From Atherinomorus stipes (taxonomy: Eukaryota > Chordata > Actinopteri > Atheriniformes > Atherinidae), in NCBI GenBank assembly GCA_023101725.1, contig JALJCO010010453.1, positions 186,001 through 250,000 on the forward strand: a DNA stretch of 64,000 bases, in the 5' to 3' direction. The notes under the pieces are model-generated. The model was not told the origin of the DNA and did not search any database. It saw only the letters and a program-made list of their open reading frames with translations. Position numbers and translations under genes: made by a program. The stretch's first letter is position 1. Each line of letters opens with the position of its first letter. This document shows, piece after piece, positions 26,076 to 37,772 of this stretch.

Positions 26076-26239
26076 GGTGAATCTCAGCGAGGGGGGTAAA
26101 GGGGATCAGGGAAAAGATTGACAAGGGAATGGGGAAGGGAGGGGCAGAGGGAAGGGAGGGGGAGAGGGAACACGAGAGGCTCTGGGTGCTCCTATATGCA
26201 ACTTGTTAAATTGTCAGCTGAAGCCAGCATTGATGGTTC
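26076..26239 (-). other. pitpnm2: 5' UTR part of the first coding exon of pitpnm2
   Basis: The exon with the start codon extends upstream to a good acceptor (TTCTCAACAG before 26239), so at least one noncoding exon lies further upstream. The UTR holds a 12-codon upstream frame (26192-26230: ATG to TAG) and a pyrimidine tract opposite the G-run cluster at 26126-26168. Both could lower translation; this is inference. Confidence 0.6.
26126..26168 (+). promoter_or_regulatory. G-run cluster, possible G-quadruplex
   Basis: At least five runs of three or more G within 43 bases on the + strand (the template strand of pitpnm2), giving a C-rich tract in the mRNA 5' UTR. It fits the simple G-quadruplex pattern; structure and function are untested. 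Confidence 0.4.
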
Positions 26240-28140
26240 CTGTTGAGAAGACAAAAATAGAAAAACAAGATATGTTAGCTGGTAAAGCATTTAAAAATAT
26301 ATGTAAAAAAAACTGATCAGCATTGCTTCCTGGAGTCAAGACGTGCTGTTGAAATTGATGATGCACAGCTGAAAACAACTCGTGTTTTTCAAATGTGTCT
26401 CCATCATTGAAAAGCTGAGATCAACAGAAAAATCGTCCATCTTGTCAAAACAAAGACTACTGACTGAAGTGGTAGAATTCTTCCTTACACAAATGGGGAC
26501 AAAGATTTTCAAAGCTCGCACACAGAAAAGACAAGCTGGAGTCTCATTCAGGGCAAATGCTCAGTTGTTCCTGGTCCAAGCCTTGGCAGCAAGGAAAGCA
26601 TTAGCGTTTGTGTCTCCATCCAGTATGGTACCTCCAAGTAAGGCACTTCCCAGGATAAAACTCCCTTCTTATACACGGACCAATGCTCATTCTGACCGTG
26701 GGGGGGTTGGGGGGCAGAATCTATGCAGTGCACCCATTCCTTGCTGATAGTCCAACAACCACCCCGTCTCTCCTAAACCTCTAACACTCTATCACATGGG
26801 GGGCTCACTCAGCTCAGGGGGATTACAGTGGAGTGGGGACCATTACATAACTTTTTAAGAGTGCCCCGTGCATGGTCGAAGTTTCACAAATAGCAGCCTT
26901 AGAGTTGCACAAAGCATTGTTTTCAAACCACTGGGCAGATAGAGGTAGGTGTTGGCTACACATACACAATGTGTGGGTGGCATTAGTTGCAGGAGTCTGC
27001 TTTGACCACAACAGGAAGAATAGCTCTACACGGCCAAGAAAGTACAAAACAAGATCATGACTATTCTGCACTGAGCCAAGTTGTAGTGGGAGTTTATCTA
27101 AGTTAAATATCACAAGTGTCAGCTAAGGTGATACATTAACTTTGAAGGAGTGAATTTAAAAAAGAATGATATGTTAAAAGGGAAACAACAATTATGTCAA
27201 AATGAGAAATACATCCCAAAGGATAAAGTACTACCTGCATTCTTTTAGAGGAAAACGAGTTACTTAAGTCCATGAAGGTAAAACAAACACAAAACCAGAC
27301 TGAATCCTAAGACAGGTATCATGTCCTCTACCTTGCAAATGCAGAGTTTATGAAATTATAAAATGTTGTATTTTGTAGATCTATTAATTAGTCATTTGAA
27401 TTTTACAGTTTTATTTAAGTTTATGAATATGAGCAGCGCTTTGGAAACACTTTTATATAAATAAAGTGGATTGGAAATGAAAGGAAAAGGAAAGCATTAA
27501 GCATTTGTATTCCCCCACTGCTGCCATTTCTTCTACAAAGATGAAAATAGTGCTTTGTTTACTCCAATTTTCCCTAAAATCCATTGTAATGGAAATTTTA
27601 TGATCACACTGAGCTTAGTATGAGCACATTGAGTTTATGCACCTAAGCAAGTATATTTGTGTATTTTTATATTTTTAATTGCAACGCAGACCTTCACCGA
27701 ATGGGTTATCATTTCTGCACCAATATGAAATATGAGTATAATGTTCTCTTTTTCAGGGTTTAGCTGTTCTCTTTTCAGGGTTTAGCTAATGATAAAATTG
27801 CAGGTGCTCTCCTTGAGAACTGGCCTCAACTGTCTGAAGACATGATACGTGTTTGCTTGCTAGTTAGATGTGTGAGGCACATAGCACATACAGCTTCAGA
27901 TAAGGATGTGTGATTCATGTCAACTGTGACAGCAACAGTTCCCTGATCCAGCTATTTTTCTTCTCTGTCACTGGATAAAAAGACTGGTTCCTTCCGTACT
28001 CTTTCAGAAGGTGCTCACAATCTGATTGCGTGTACCATCTCCAACCTGGTTGTAAAATAAACTTCATACTCTGCAAGTTATCTCATCTGGGTCTTTATTA
28101 GAATTTCCACCACACCATCAAGTCTTTTGTTTTGCTTGCA

Positions 28141-28904
28141 TTAAAGCAGAACTCAGTAACTTCAGCTCGGGGCTCCCCCTAGTGGTGTCCTTTCACTGTC
28201 GTAAAGTTCAACCCCCCCCCTGCACCCCCACAGTACACAGACGGCTTCTCTACCTGTCTTTCCTCTATTTTGATCCCTGGATATATTTCTAAGCTTTTAC
28301 TAGCTTGTTGATGCTACGTTGCTGCATTGGTAGCAGCACCACGTCTCCCTCTGCTCAAAGCAAAGACCTGTCTCTTCTGAAACAGGACGTTTTACCCGCG
28401 ATTTGCGGGTAAATATGCCGTGGATTATATTTTTCTCTGGTGTTGGCGAGTAGCAGGTAAGAATACGAACTTTTATTTACTTTTTGCGGACGTGACAAGT
28501 GATTATTGAGTCTGAAGCAGTGATGCTTCACCCGGCGCCCAGGCAGCGCAAGCTACGTGAATCACTCTGGTCCAGCAAAGAGTTGGTTATGAGAGCCAGG
28601 AGCCGGTGTTTAGGTGGTGTGAAGCTAAAGAAATGTTTTCTTCGAATTAGCGCTGGTAGTCTGGTTCAAATCAGAGCTGGAAGCAGCTCGGTAGATAGGG
28701 GACCTGAGTATCGTACAGCAGTTTCTGTTGTCGCAAGTTCTGCTCAGATCGGTGCAGGCAAAGTTGCATAGAGCTGCTCGCAGGCCAGAGGCCCCGGCGG
28801 GAGGGGGGGAAACATTGAATCGCTCCGTAAACACTTTGTTTAGCCCCACGGGGATTCCGAAAAGCATTAATTGAGGTAAAACAGTTACTGAGTTTCCCCT
28901 TTAA
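28141..28904. mobile_element. TTAA-flanked non-autonomous DNA element, about 760 bp
   Basis: The left end reads TTAAAGCAGAACTCAGTAAC (28141 on). The right end read on the other strand gives TTAAAGGGGAAACTCAGTAA, so the ends are imperfect inverted repeats and both carry TTAA. A TTAA target duplication is the mark of piggyBac-type insertion. The inside is CpG-rich with no transposase frame. It abuts the 3' break of the LINE copy at 28905 and carries a CTCF-like core near 28173-28185. Confidence 0.55.
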
Positions 28905-30100
28905 ATATAAAGTGAATATGAGGTAATCAGCTTCTTGCCCTTTACTGATACACCCCAAAACTGCAGTCATGTGAGCATTCCTGCAGATGGACTCAGAATT
29001 GTATTCTAGGGTGTACATTTTGAAGTGTAATGGTAAGAGTACAGTGCCCTGTGGTGCTCCTGTGATGCTAATCACCCTCCAGACTACATAACCTTTAAGG
29101 CTAACAAACTGGGGTCTGTTCATCTTCCACAGCACAGGAACTTTCTCTGGACCTATGAGAAAAGGTGCTGTAGAACACTGTAGATGGATTCAGAACTTCA
29201 TGTCTTCAGAACCCTAGGGCTGACACCATCTCGACCTGCAGTGTTGTTCCAGTTAAATCTCCACTTAACTGCTGGAGAAAAACAGTTTGGAGGGGGGAGG
29301 ATCTGTCCTCTTTACAATCTTTAGTCTTTGTTTTAAGCTGTATTTGTGCTGTCTTCGATAACACCCCGTCTACCACCCTGAAGTTCTTTTTTATGATCAT
29401 CAGTTTTTTAAGCCATTGGTGATCCAGGGCTTTTTATTGGGAAAGCATCTCACTGTTGTTGGTGGGTTGATGTTGCCCACACAGAGGTTAATGTATCCAT
29501 CACACACTCAGTCATGGCATTGATGTAATCCTTATGTGGCTCACAGAGGGCATTCTACTCTGTGACCTTAAAGCACCCTCACAGAATATTCCGCATCATC
29601 CAACCAGGTTTTAATAGTCCATTTGATTAAATAGCCATGGAGTTGGAGGTGAAGAAAACCTGATTATGTCTGATTTTTCTGAAGGTTTCAGGGCAGAGCA
29701 ACTGGATACATGTCTTACATTAGCATAAAATAGATCCAGTATCTTATTGTCTCGGGTGGAGCAGCTGGCAAATTGTTGGAATACTGGATGTGTAGCAGAA
29801 AGAGAGAAGTTGAAATCTCCAGATTGCCATGACTGCATCACAATGTTATGTTTGTAGCCTAGCAATCACTGAACCAATGACATCGCAGGCTAAATCTGTA
29901 TTCCTACCAAATAAAATATAATCTGCTACCTGAATAATGCATGTAAACTCTCTAGGTAGATAATATGGACAAAAATTTGCTTTCAGGTGCAGATTCTCTC
30001 CAGGATGACACTGACATCTGCTGTTGACAAGCACTACAATATCTCCACCTTTACTTTATCAGTTCATTTTGACTCTTAATCTGCTCACACTGTCTTAAAG
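28905..30100 (-). mobile_element. degenerate non-LTR retrotransposon (LINE) copy
   Basis: On the minus strand, pieces of a LINE ORF2 are readable in order, broken by stops and shifts. Endonuclease part (about 29640-30060): YLPREFT, GDFNFSLS, KILDLFYANV. Linker: CREDGVSP-like GRDGVSP near 29220. Reverse transcriptase part (about 28930-29140): NRPQFVSLKGYV, TGAPQGTVLLP, VLGCISKGQEA. The order matches Rex1/L2-type LINEs of fish as I recall them. The same RT segment is found on the other strand at 50580-51440. A dead copy, truncated at the TTAA element. Confidence 0.72.
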
Positions 30101-32759
30101 CAGTGTAGATGTGCAAAAGTTTGGAGTATGTCCCTGTGGCCACATCTCAGTGAAACACATTGATATGGACTCTTTATTCCTTCTGCTTCCTTGTTAGCAT
30201 TTTGAACATTTTGTTAGCTTGCATTGCAACTTCTCATTTCCAGTCAGAATGTTTGGCAGACATGCTTTAAATTTCCTCTTCTTTTCTCTCTGCCTTGCTA
30301 CTGGCCAGCATCATCTTTGCTACCTCTTCGACTCCCTTTGCTCATTAATTTGGTTTTGGAGAGCTTAATAAGTAATCTGGTTAACAATTCTTCCAGTGGC
30401 ACGGACATTCATAGAAATGTGGGGAAAAAAAAACAAAAAACACCCCTAACGTACAAAGAGAAAGCGCTCGGGCACCAAATCCTCTAAACCAGCGTAAAAA
30501 GTCCATTTTAAAAATCATCGTGATTAAATACTATCTTATTTAAAAAGTCAATATACGGTACAGTATAAAAAAAATAACACAATATGATCTGACTGATTAC
30601 AAACTGCTGTCACCTGGTGGCGCTCTCAAGAATTTTTTTAATGAATGGATTAATTCATTTTTTGTAAAGATCTTAAGCTCAATCAGTTAACAGTCACAAA
30701 GAGTAAAAACCAGAAGTCTAATAAATAAAGAAAATAATTCAGTCTGCATTCAGAAAGATCTGGTAAAAACACACTGGACTCAATCTTGATCCTGGTTCTG
30801 AGCAGACTGTGATGTACAGTAAAGCATGTGTGAGGGAGGACAACACCCCCGTTTTAGCACTGCCTCCACTTGGCTGTGAAAATGTGACTACACAGCATTG
30901 CATAACCACAATATTCACTAATTTCTGACCTGTGGCAGCAGCTGGACGTAGTTCTGGAGCCCCCCCCCCCCATCCAGTCTAATCACACGAATATTCCCAC
31001 TGCGTCATTTACCCAGCAAACAAAGGCCAGCTTTGGTAAGGCTCCTAGTGTTACCACTACTCCTGGTCTTCCCTCTTCTGATTGCTTTCTCCTGCAACAG
31101 CTCAGTGAGGACCCTTTGATCTGCACCTTTGTCCTAGCTGGCTGATACCTCATTAGGACAAAGACACAGAATGTCTGTCTTCTAAGCCTGGTGCGCACCC
31201 ACGTAGTGGATTGTGCTGAGGTTGAGAGAGGGTTGATATTTGGTTGTATACATTTTTTATGTAGAATCCTTGGTGTACACTGAGGAACAATGTACTTGCA
31301 AAATCGGAGCAGAACACCATGTTTTGCTGAAAATAACTGCACTCTTGGGAAGGGCTAAGATAAAACTAGGCTAGCTGTATGAGCCCAGAGAAAGGCCTGC
31401 AGCTCAACAGCCCAAGAGGTCTCTATAAATTAGAATCAAGTTTTACAGGGGAAGATCTTAGTGTATCTCTTTGTTGACAGTGTTGATAAAAGGCTTCAAT
31501 ATTTGCATGTGGCACAGTTTAAGATTGTAACTTCTGAGTATTTCAGAGAATTTTGTCTTGACTAGAGATTATTATATGTAACTTGCAACTGTAGAGATCT
31601 TTAAGTCTTTCAGTGTGAAATTGTAAAACAATTCCTTTCACAGTCTTATTATTCCTTGGAGAATGGCCACTATGTAGTGATAAATTCCAGTCACCAACAG
31701 ACAGCCTACTAAAAGGAAGTGACCCCAGGCATGTAAAAGGAAATGACAAACAGAGGCATTAAAAGCAACAGGCAGCTTGACAGAGTGTAGCTGTACGGTC
31801 GTAGCCTTGCTCTGTGCAGCATCTGGAGCTAGAGGTAGTGATACTGTACAGAGATTTATAATTATACTGCTGTATGTGAGCTATGTTACCAACTCCCAAG
31901 CAGACCATTGCTGGTTAGAGCTTCAAATATTAGTTATTTTTCATTGTAAATCCATTGATTATATATTAAACTCAGTCAGGTATTCTAAAAAGGCTGATGG
32001 GTCATTGCAACTGTCAACTTACTCTGGTTAAAACTGGATATTTATAATGGAGAACTCACAAATAATAGAATCATGGAATAATCATTTACTAAATTAAATC
32101 CTTTTTACAGATGGTGGGGCAAGTTTTAAATTTTTTTTCTTGAAATACTAAAAGCAACCTATCACCATGCTTATGGGAACGAGTGTATTTCACCAACAAA
32201 GCTACGTACGTTTTAGAACCTTTCGTGAAGATTTTGACAGATGTAGGCATCTGAAACTATTTAAAACTTCAGAGGATTACTAAATTTGGATTTTCATTTC
32301 ATTGCATCTTCTACAATTTTACCACCAAACATCTATAGAAGTTTTTTTTTCCTTTCTCATATGGAACAAAATCCGATTTAAATAAAGAAATTATAAAATA
32401 AGCACTAAAATAAATACTTTTACAGTGTCTGTCCAAAAGTCAAAATTCATCATTTTCTTTTTGTAGCCATCTTTACAAGTTAGTTTCCGTAAGATGGGAC
32501 CATCTGTGGCCTTAAAAATTAACCAATATCTGGAAAATTTTGTGATAAAATTTATTGAATATTATGTTTTGTAGCCAGCTGTATTTTCATATTTATCCCT
32601 CTTTTCCTCATATTATAGAGGATATACCCAAGCTTGTGCTCCTCAAACTTGGCCAAATTTTTGCACTACTCAGACTATACATTTAAGCACCACAGTCTAG
32701 ATTTATATAGCAAGTTCTCTCCTTAAATGATAGCATAAATTAATAAGGCTTTCTAGATT

Positions 32760-33130
32760 AACTGGTTTTGTGTTCATGTCTTAACATCCCCATCCCACAT
32801 GCAAAGCTAACCTTAAAAAGCCTTACTCCTGATGATTTATAGCAGTGTCTCTGACTCTCCTCTGAGACTGATGCAGATGCTATGCACAGTATAGAACCTG
32901 TATTGCTCCATCCAATCCACCAGCAGCCCCCAGAGAGTACTGGCACCACGCTTGACCCAGAAAAAAAGCACTCTCACACACATGGCTTAAAAATAGCTCA
33001 GTCACAATAATCCAAGCATACGCAAGCAGAGTGCTTGACGTTCGCTCAGAGAATATGCTCATTCCCGGCTAAAAATACAGTCTATGGCCCCCTCTAGGCA
33101 GTGACGCAACAGCGGCACACGCCAATGCAC
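32760..33130. promoter_or_regulatory. possible regulatory patch with MEF2-like cores
   Basis: Contains CTTAAAAATAGCTCAGTCA (about 32984) and GGCTAAAAATACAG (about 33067), with TGACG-type half sites nearby, in otherwise repeat-poor intron sequence. It resembles the modules at 17572 and 17746. Weak evidence, motif only. Confidence 0.25.
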
Positions 33131-36100
33131 AGCGCTTATCTCAAAGCAACCTCCAGTGTTTCTGTTCCTGTTTCAACTAATTGAAGCCAGTGATAGCTAC
33201 AGGATATGCTGAGTTGGGATGTGTTTTGTTTCTGCTCTCACCGCTGTCTCTATAGCCTGTTGCATATATCGCCAGATGTGCCAGGACCATGCATCATGAG
33301 GTGTATAATATTACATCTCAAAAAGCATGCTAAACAACAATCTGTGGCATTTCTAGACAAGTTGTCATCAGGACAAAGCAACAGCTGGGCTTTGCAGTCA
33401 AACACAGAGCAGAATACTGGGAGGGGAGTGTTGACTCACAGGAGGCTTTTCCCAAAGGCCACTGTGGTGGCTCTCCTTTATATTTAGCCATGTTTTAGAG
33501 AACACCACATTAAAGGTGGAGAGGCAGGGTGCCACAAGATCTGGAAAATCCCAGAGGAGTGTGGGAGGGAGTCACAAGTAGGGTTTCCCTTATGATGACT
33601 GATTGGAGGCAAGACCCTTTAAAAGTGCAAGTGGAAAACATTAGCCTAAAATACCATAGGTCAGTTTCACAATGTTTCTTTAATATTGTCAGCTATGACA
33701 ACTGCTGCAAACACAGCTTCAGCCTGTGACAAGAAGCCTTCATTGATGTGCAGGGTTTACCCTCCCTTTCAGTTCAAATATGAAAGGCTTGAATCAATGT
33801 TGACTTTGTTGGGCTGTAAAGCAGTATATGCACAAAGAGGCAAGGAGATACTAATCAACATTTAACATAGTGCCTGTCCCAAGAACACATCGAGTAGGAC
33901 GTCTTAAAGGGGTACAATGACAGGAATGCTATGAGGATATAAGTGAGATAGACATGAAGTATGTCTACCATGTTCTGTTTGATACTCCTCACAGGCCCTG
34001 ATCCTTTTAGACACAATGCCTACATTTGTCTTCATTTATAAATTTACCAAACAAGCATCTTGTATCATATGACTGGTCAGAAATTGGAAGACTTTAGTAC
34101 AGTGAAGAGATGCAGTTGAGATGGACAATGGCCATATTTTACAATGTCTGATTTCAATAAAGCACAGGAGGAGGTGAGCAAACATTTACCCTTTCTCAGG
34201 TGATTAAAAAGTGGTCAGGATTCTTTTTATGCTGAACAACACAATGCATGACAGAGTCATAAAGAGCAAGGGAGGCAAAAAAAATTGAGTGATGCATAAT
34301 TTAATTAGCATCAGACTAATCTCAAACTGAGCTAATAAAACAGTGTAGATGCAACATAATAAAACAAAAAATGCTATAATTAGTACTGGGGCCAAATATA
34401 GGTGCATCATCTTGCTACTATACAGTACATACATTACTATTCTATGGTGCACCCTGTAACACGGCTGCCACCCCTTGCATTCCTCTGGCCCATGCCCTTC
34501 CATAAGCTATGGATGCACAACCTGCCCTTGTTCTTTACTCATAGCAGTACAAGGGGAAAGCTAAAAATACTTGACACCCTGTGTTCATCTCCTCCACTGT
34601 TCTTCCTCGTTCTCCTCGTCCTCTTCCTCCCACAGTAGCCCTGCAAGAAAGAACTGCTTCTAAAAATGAACCACAGGGAGGAATGAACAAAAGCAACCAC
34701 TATGCAGAGAGAGAAGCTGAACCTCAATTACCACAGAAGAACTTTTTTATTTGCCAATACTTTTTTGATAAAAGACTAACTTTAAGTGTTAGTTTGTATA
34801 TGGACTTTGCCAAATATTACTGTCTATTTAGAGCCAAGATGTCAATGAATATAATATTTATTAATTTACTGATGGATAATCTCATAAAGAGATTTTTTAA
34901 ATACATGCAATATTATAAGTTTTTTTTCTAACTAATAAACTGTAAGATCACTTTTTTCTTAGCATAAACTATACAAAACTCCAATGGTCTAATGAATATG
35001 TAAAAGGCACAAAGCAGATCAGCGAATATCCCTGAGTCACATTGAGGTTCTGAGGCAGTGGAAAATACTATAACAAGTTTAAGATTTGATACCCTAGCAA
35101 CCATGTAATTTCAGCATAAATAAAACTGGACCCTGGTAACCACTGAAACTTTAAGCTGCTTTAATAATTGGAGCCATTGTTTCCTTATGCCTCAGTAACC
35201 CGCCATTCTCAAAAAAAGAGTCCAATTATGTACCAACGTCATTTCTAATCAACACTGTGCTTTACAAAATTAGGTGACCTTATATGCAAATTGTGCTTGG
35301 ATTAATCAGTCATGTGCCAAGGTTAAACGAGGACCCCCCCGCCGCCGCCACCACCACACACACACACACACAGCCCCTCCACCCACCCCACCCTCACTGT
35401 CATTCTCTCCAAGTGCTCAGACGGCCTAAATCAACTGCGCAGAGAGCAGCCTTATATAACTCCAGCAGATACAGGAAAGGAAAGCATTCACTGTAGCATT
35501 TTGTCCGTTCCATTAACTAATTCATGTAGCCCACAGGGCACAGGATAGGAAATGCTGTTGTACTTTTAGGCAATCTCTCCCTAACAACTCTATGAGTCTG
35601 AGTGTCTGGCAGCCCACAGGATGCCGATTGAAATTAGGGCCGTCTTGCTAATGTGGAGCCTGTTTGTAAGTACTTGCTCACCGCTGGCAGCACAAAAGCT
35701 TGCCACAATGGCATGGATGAACAACAAACAAACAGATCCAGTATCATTGCCACTGGCAGTCCCTCACAACAGTGCAAAGTCGATTCGATTATATGAAATA
35801 TTACAGTGATGTGGCTGATACTCATCACTGAAGCGAGACACCTACATCATAAGTCTGTGACAGAACGCTGGCAGATTCACACATATCAGAGATTCAACCT
35901 GCATATGAGTGATAATCAGTCAGCTTGGATTGTAAAAATTCAAGGAAAGCAGAGCAAACCTTTGATGTAAGAAGCTTCAAAACTGATGGTTTAAAATAAA
36001 AAACATTAAATTTAACTCCTGCAGAAACAACTATTAATTCCTTTTGGAATAGGACGCTGATAAATGTTATTCATGTGTTCTGTAAATACTCGCAAAAAAA

Positions 36101-37116
36101 GAAAACAAGATCTTAGAAAGTTAAATGTTTGTGAGTTGTATCCTGCAGCCACCAAGAAATATAGCAGAAGCACATGAAGTAAAAAAAGAAACTACTGTGC
36201 TCCGTCTGAAGTCTATTTATAGTTTCCCAAAATCAAACAAGCCTCTTATTACTCAGAATGCAACTTTTTTAAAAGAACTGTCAAAGAAAAGAAATTAAAT
36301 GGATTATACGTAACAAAACTTGTGAAGAAAAATGTTTTGCCTTAGGCCAAAATGTGTTCTGTTTCCTGCCGCTTTATCCTCTCCATCATTGCTTGAATGG
36401 GGAGGGGGTTACCATGGAGACACAGTGGGCCCTTTCCTTATTGGTTGCCAAGACAAAGTCAGAGTGACGAGGAAAGTAGAGACCAGACACAGCCAGGGCT
36501 GATACTTCTTTCTCCTGTTTCTCCTGTCTCCACTTTCACTTGTGTCAAGTCTCTTTTTTTCACCTCCGAGGGTTCATATCCATCAGTGTAATCTTTTCTC
36601 TATTGCAGACACCAGCAACACACACACTGTACCTATTGCCCCCCAAAATGTTTGCTACTGTTATGAAGCAAGATTAAAAATGAGTACCAATTAGGTAGAG
36701 AAGGCCATCTAGAGGTATTTGGGCTTCACACATAGAAGTATTTTGTTTTTCCTGCCAATACTGCACTTGGCTCAAAAAGATGTTCAAGTCAAGCTTGCTA
36801 CCCGGTGCATAACATTTGCCCCATTAAATTAAGATGCAGGCTCATTTCATGTATGTATGACCTCAGTATACCATTCTGTAAACTATTTCAGTCATCCAGC
36901 AGTAAGATGGGAGAATATGCAGAGACACAGCAGAAACAATATTCAGTGAATTGCAGTCATGGGGAGAAATTTGTCTTGTTACTCAACTCCACCTGTCCAG
37001 ACATCCGGGTGGAAAGTGGATCTGAAACCTTACTGTCAACTGCAGAGAGCACAACTGAAGAATAACACAACATACAACAATTGAAAAGTTGAACAAAATA
37101 CAGAGGGGCACAACGT

Positions 37117-37772
37117 TTAAAGGTTGAATATGGAATACGGACAGAACAGCGACATCACGTGTGTCTAGGTTGTAGTTGCAACGGCAGAAAAACAACTCCA
37201 GCCGCTGGGATGCCAGGCTCGCTGCCGATACGCAAGTGAGTAACAGTCTGCAGCATGTTTAACAAGTAACACAGAGGAGTTTATAACTGACAGCTAACGT
37301 TAGCCATGTTAGCAAACAAGCTAGCTTACCGATCCAGCAGGAAAGTCGCCATTTCAGTGTTTTACTCCGGGTCCATTTAGTGAAGTCTTCACCTAAATTT
37401 ACTCCAGGTTTTGCTCTTCTCAGGTCATTCCTCCTCAGAAACAGATAACAATATCTCCAGGGCTCTGAAGCAGCTGCTTCACTGGTCGTCTCTACGGTTT
37501 TCCCCTGTACAGGCCTGACTATGACCGAAATACTGTTTCCACACAGAGATCGTATATGGCAACCTGCAATGGCGGCGTGTATTGGCTTATAGACGTAAAT
37601 AAAATGCCATTATCGAACCCGTAAAAAATTATTTTATAATTATTTTTAGGCTAAATATAATTTTTCTGGGAAATGTTTTACTTTCATTCTGTACACCCCC
37701 AAACGACCTGTGGAGGTATTATTTTTGAAAAAATATAGCTTTTAATAAAAATGTTCCATATTCAACCTTTAA
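37117..37772. mobile_element. TTAA-flanked non-autonomous DNA element, about 656 bp
   Basis: A perfect 19-base inverted repeat bounds it: TTAAAGGTTGAATATGGAA at 37117-37135 and its complement at 37754-37772. Each end is TTAA, as in piggyBac-type target duplications. The inside is CpG-richer than its surroundings and has no long coding frame. Architecture like the element at 28141-28904, though the two insides do not look alike. Confidence 0.62.

Larger units (their letters stand above)
4788..26239 (-). other. pitpnm2: exon map of pitpnm2
   Basis: Coding exons, 5' to 3' on the minus strand: 1 26075-25998; 2 21305-21091; 3 20320-20199; 4 19607-19374; 5 19281-18946; 6 17081-16986; 7 14693-14589; 8 14499-14435; 9 14188-14117; 10 13484-13240; 11 13041-12852; 12 12568-12449; 13 12286-12072; 14 11935-11760; 15 11440-11270; 16 10292-10140; 17 9121-8957; 18 8069-7779; 19 7264-7116; 20 7031-6915; 21 6719-6603; 22 6489-6341; 23 6153-6004; 24 5893-5713; 25 5539-5411; 26 5171-4788. 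Each junction was checked for GT/AG and frame. Two points are uncertain: exon 9 could end at 14135 (donor GTAACA) instead of 14117 (donor GTAAGT), both in frame; and exon 16 uses a weak donor (T|GTGTGT). Introns longer than 1 kb lie after exons 1, 5, 6 and 17; they hold repeats but no further exon that I can see. Confidence 0.85.

Noticed and set aside
27420..27480. AATAAAG-type site with TTTGGAAACACTTTTATATAAAT as a gene end
   Set aside because: Looks like the 3' tail of a dispersed fish repeat; no gene ends here.
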